A stretch of 7,733 bases of DNA from Cyanobacteria bacterium OH_CDB_20. Its GTDB lineage: Bacteria > Cyanobacteriota > Vampirovibrionia > Gastranaerophilales > Gastranaerophilaceae. The DNA lies in assembly GCA_023415935.1 (NCBI GenBank), contig JAEZIX010000077.1, positions 1-7,733 on the forward strand, read 5' to 3'. Within the stretch, counting starts at the first letter, position 1, and each line of letters opens with the position of its first letter. Below the pieces are notes generated by a model that saw nothing but the letters and a program-made list of their open reading frames with translations, was not told the DNA's origin and searched no databases. The position numbers and the translations under genes were made by a program. This document shows, piece by piece, positions 6,697 through 7,733 of this stretch.

Positions 6697-7041
6697 ATGA
6701 ACAGACAGTTTTTTTGCCGGAAGTTGAAAGAAGCAAGGCAGCAAGCAGGTATAAAACAAGAAGACGCAGCAAAACAACTTGATATAGCAGTATCAGGAAT
6801 GTCAGCTATTGAAAACGGCTCAAGAAAGATTGATATCTTAGAGCTTAAAATTCTTTCTGAGTTATACAAAAAAGATCTCAACTGGTTTATAGAAGAAGGT
6901 GGCGAAAAACCAGAATGTACAACGCTAAAATATGCACTTGATCTTTTAAAAAAAACAGACGAAAAACACCAGAAAGCAGTTGCTTATGCAATAATTGGTT
7001 TCTTAAAAAACGGAGATTTATTGGAAAATGCAGAAAAATAA
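6697..7041 (+). CDS. XRE-family helix-turn-helix transcriptional regulator
   Basis: This 114-residue protein has an N-terminal Cro/CI-type helix-turn-helix domain at about residues 5-65: FCRKLKEARQQAGIKQEDAAKQ spans helices 1 and 2, and IAVSGMSAIENG (30-41) is the likely recognition helix, followed by the typical SELYKKDLNWFI. The C-terminal half (72-114) is a short helical tail, LKYALDLLKK then AVAYAIIGFLK, perhaps for dimerisation; no ligand domain or metal-binding cluster is recognised. AAGGTAG three bases before the ATG fixes the start. The gene is divergent from the large repeat protein across a 225-base region with dyads, and it overlaps the adenosyltransferase gene by 14 bases, so both are probably co-transcribed. 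It likely binds the intergenic region and may control its own operon, the repeat-protein gene, or both. Target and effector are unknown. It is unlike phage repressors in lacking a peptidase domain. Confidence 0.9.
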   Translation: MNRQFFCRKLKEARQQAGIKQEDAAKQLDIAVSGMSAIENGSRKIDILELKILSELYKKDLNWFIEEGGEKPECTTLKYALDLLKKTDEKHQKAVAYAIIGFLKNGDLLENAEK

Positions 7042-7597
7042 TTTAATAAATCCAAATTTTGAAGAACATGGCTATATACAAGTTTATACCGGTAATGGAA
7101 AAGGCAAAACTACCGCCTCACTTGGTTTAACAATGCGCGCGCTGGGAAGGGGCTGGAATGTACTTATTGTTATGTTCACAAAAGGAGGAAGCGACTATGG
7201 AGAACTGCACTCTTTCTGTAAGCTAAGCGATGTAATAAGTAATAATCTTAAAATTGTTCAAGCCGGAGCTGAAAGGATTGTTTACAAAAACAACATCAAC
7301 GAAGAAGACTATAAAAAAATTTCAGAGGGCTGGATTACAGCAAAAAAAGCTATTGAGTCAGGCGAATATAAGCTGATAATTCTTGATGAAATAAATATCG
7401 CAATTGACCTTCAAATAATAGATATAAAAGATGTTTTAGACGTTTTAAAAACAAAACCTCAAGATACAGAAATCGTTTTGACAGGACGCAACGCACGCAA
7501 AGAAATAATTGAATGCGCAGATCTTGTATCAGAAATAAAACCCGTAAAACACTACTGGGATAAAGGTGTCAAAGCAAGAAGAGGTATAGAGTATTAA
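7028..7597 (+). CDS. cobO: Corrinoid adenosyltransferase, CobO/BtuR (CobA) family
   Basis: This 189-residue protein matches the CobO/BtuR/CobA family over its whole length, and the family is usually about 170-200 residues. It has the ATP-binding loop GNGKGKTT at 22-29, the Walker B-like LIILDE at 116-121, LTGRNA at 151-156, and the near-invariant C-terminus VKH...DKGVKARRGIEY (173-189). It transfers the adenosyl group of ATP to the cobalt of cob(I)alamin or cob(I)yrinic acid a,c-diamide, giving the coenzyme B12 form and triphosphate in the cytoplasm. It may serve de novo synthesis or salvage; no other corrinoid gene is visible here. The start at 7028 overlaps the XRE gene by 14 bases in another frame; GGAG at 7012-7015 is 12 bases upstream, so translation may depend on coupling. 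A hairpin follows the TAA. Assignment is secure; which corrinoid is the natural substrate is not determined. Confidence 0.95.
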   Translation: MQKNNLINPNFEEHGYIQVYTGNGKGKTTASLGLTMRALGRGWNVLIVMFTKGGSDYGELHSFCKLSDVISNNLKIVQAGAERIVYKNNINEEDYKKISEGWITAKKAIESGEYKLIILDEINIAIDLQIIDIKDVLDVLKTKPQDTEIVLTGRNARKEIIECADLVSEIKPVKHYWDKGVKARRGIEY

Positions 7598-7614
7598 ATA
7601 CTTTACATAAAAAA

Positions 7615-7638
7615 AACCGGCTTCTTGTGAAGTCGGTT
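7615..7638 (+). terminator. Hairpin downstream of cobO, probable terminator
   Basis: AACCGGCTTC (7615-7624) pairs with GAAGTCGGTT (7629-7638) around loop TTGT in a 10-bp stem with one G-U pair on the plus strand. On the minus strand that pair becomes A-C, so the hairpin fits plus-strand RNA better. The T-run on the plus strand is weak and displaced (TTTT at 7645-7648), whereas eight A at 7609-7616 would give a strong U-run on the minus strand. It may therefore terminate in both directions. Confidence 0.6.
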
Positions 7639-7655
7639 GGAATCTTTTGTATAAT
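7625..7655 (+). promoter_or_regulatory. Candidate sigma-70 promoter overlapping the cobO terminator
   Basis: TTGTGA (7625-7630) and TATAAT (7650-7655) are separated by 19 bases, longer than the ideal 17. The predicted transcript would start near 7662, about 30 bases before the ATG at 7692, which fits the following partial gene. The -35 lies in the loop and right arm of the terminator hairpin. Confidence 0.4.
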
Positions 7656-7691
7656 TCCTCGTGTGAAAGTAAGTGTGTAAGGTAGGTATGT

Positions 7692-7733
7692 ATGGTAGGT
7701 TGTTATAAAATTTTTCTTGTTCTCTCTCTAATT
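7692..7733 (+). CDS. N-terminal fragment of a probable exported or membrane protein, 3'-partial
   Basis: Fourteen codons run open to the window edge from the ATG at 7692, giving MVGCYKIFLVLSLI: one lysine followed by a hydrophobic run, as at the start of a signal peptide or membrane anchor. AAGGTAGG (7679-7686) lies five bases upstream, resembling the sites of the XRE and oxidoreductase genes, and an in-frame TAG at 7683-7685 excludes an earlier start. A promoter candidate sits 37 bases upstream. The nearby ATG at 7688 opens only a six-codon frame. Too little is present to name a family. Confidence 0.4.
   Translation, partial: MVGCYKIFLVLSLI

Noticed and set aside
6681..6881. Minus-strand 66-codon frame opposite the XRE gene
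   Set aside because: The XRE protein has a clear domain and ribosome binding site, so this is an antisense shadow.
6619..7618. CTTTACAT followed by an A-run on both sides of the XRE-cobO pair, as insertion target repeats or attachment sites
   Set aside because: The match is short, low in complexity and imperfect, and there is no integrase or transposase between or beside the copies.

Overview
The window is AT-rich (roughly one third GC by eye) bacterial chromosomal DNA using the standard code. It carries a ferredoxin-dependent 2-oxoacid oxidoreductase, a TrhP-type U32 protein, a YqeG-type phosphatase, a cobalamin adenosyltransferase, and a very large Asp/Ser/Thr-rich repeat protein with no signal peptide. 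Together these suggest an anaerobic gut-type bacterium. From memory of similar modular proteins I favour the Candidatus Gastranaerophilales (Melainabacteria/Vampirovibrionia), but this is inference; a low-GC Firmicute cannot be excluded from sequence alone.

Layout. Positions 1-835 (minus strand) hold the N-terminal 278 codons of a KorA/VorB-type 2-oxoacid:ferredoxin oxidoreductase alpha subunit, whose 3' end lies outside the window. Positions 957-2671 (minus) are a two-gene unit, a U32 TrhP-like protein followed by a YqeG-like HAD phosphatase, joined by an ATGA stop/start overlap. A hairpin with a U-run at about 2688-2717 lies between that unit and the large minus-strand gene at 2749-6471. 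Only 16 bases separate it from the U32 start codon.

The 1240-residue protein at 2749-6471 is the least familiar object here. Its modules in order are: an N-terminal acidic helical module, a LysM-like degenerate segment followed by a coiled coil, RHS/YD-like beta repeats (including two 118-residue units and a diverged third), a Ser/Asp/Gly linker, and three C-terminal helical repeats with an exact 435-base period. The third repeat stops 10 residues short. Each C-terminal repeat has an acidic, EF-hand-like loop and a single cysteine at the same position.

A 225-base divergent intergenic region (6472-6696) contains a 10-base palindrome, a bulged hairpin and a -10-like TATAAT. On the plus strand beyond it lie a small XRE-family repressor-like gene (6697-7041) and, overlapping it by 14 bases, a CobO/BtuR-type corrinoid adenosyltransferase (7028-7597). 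The window ends with a hairpin, a promoter candidate overlapping that hairpin, and the first 14 codons of a probable exported or membrane protein on the plus strand.

The metabolic and RNA-modification genes look like ordinary core genome. The repeat protein and the XRE-adenosyltransferase pairing are the parts that merit follow-up. I see no CRISPR array, tRNA, rRNA, transposase or recognisable phage gene.
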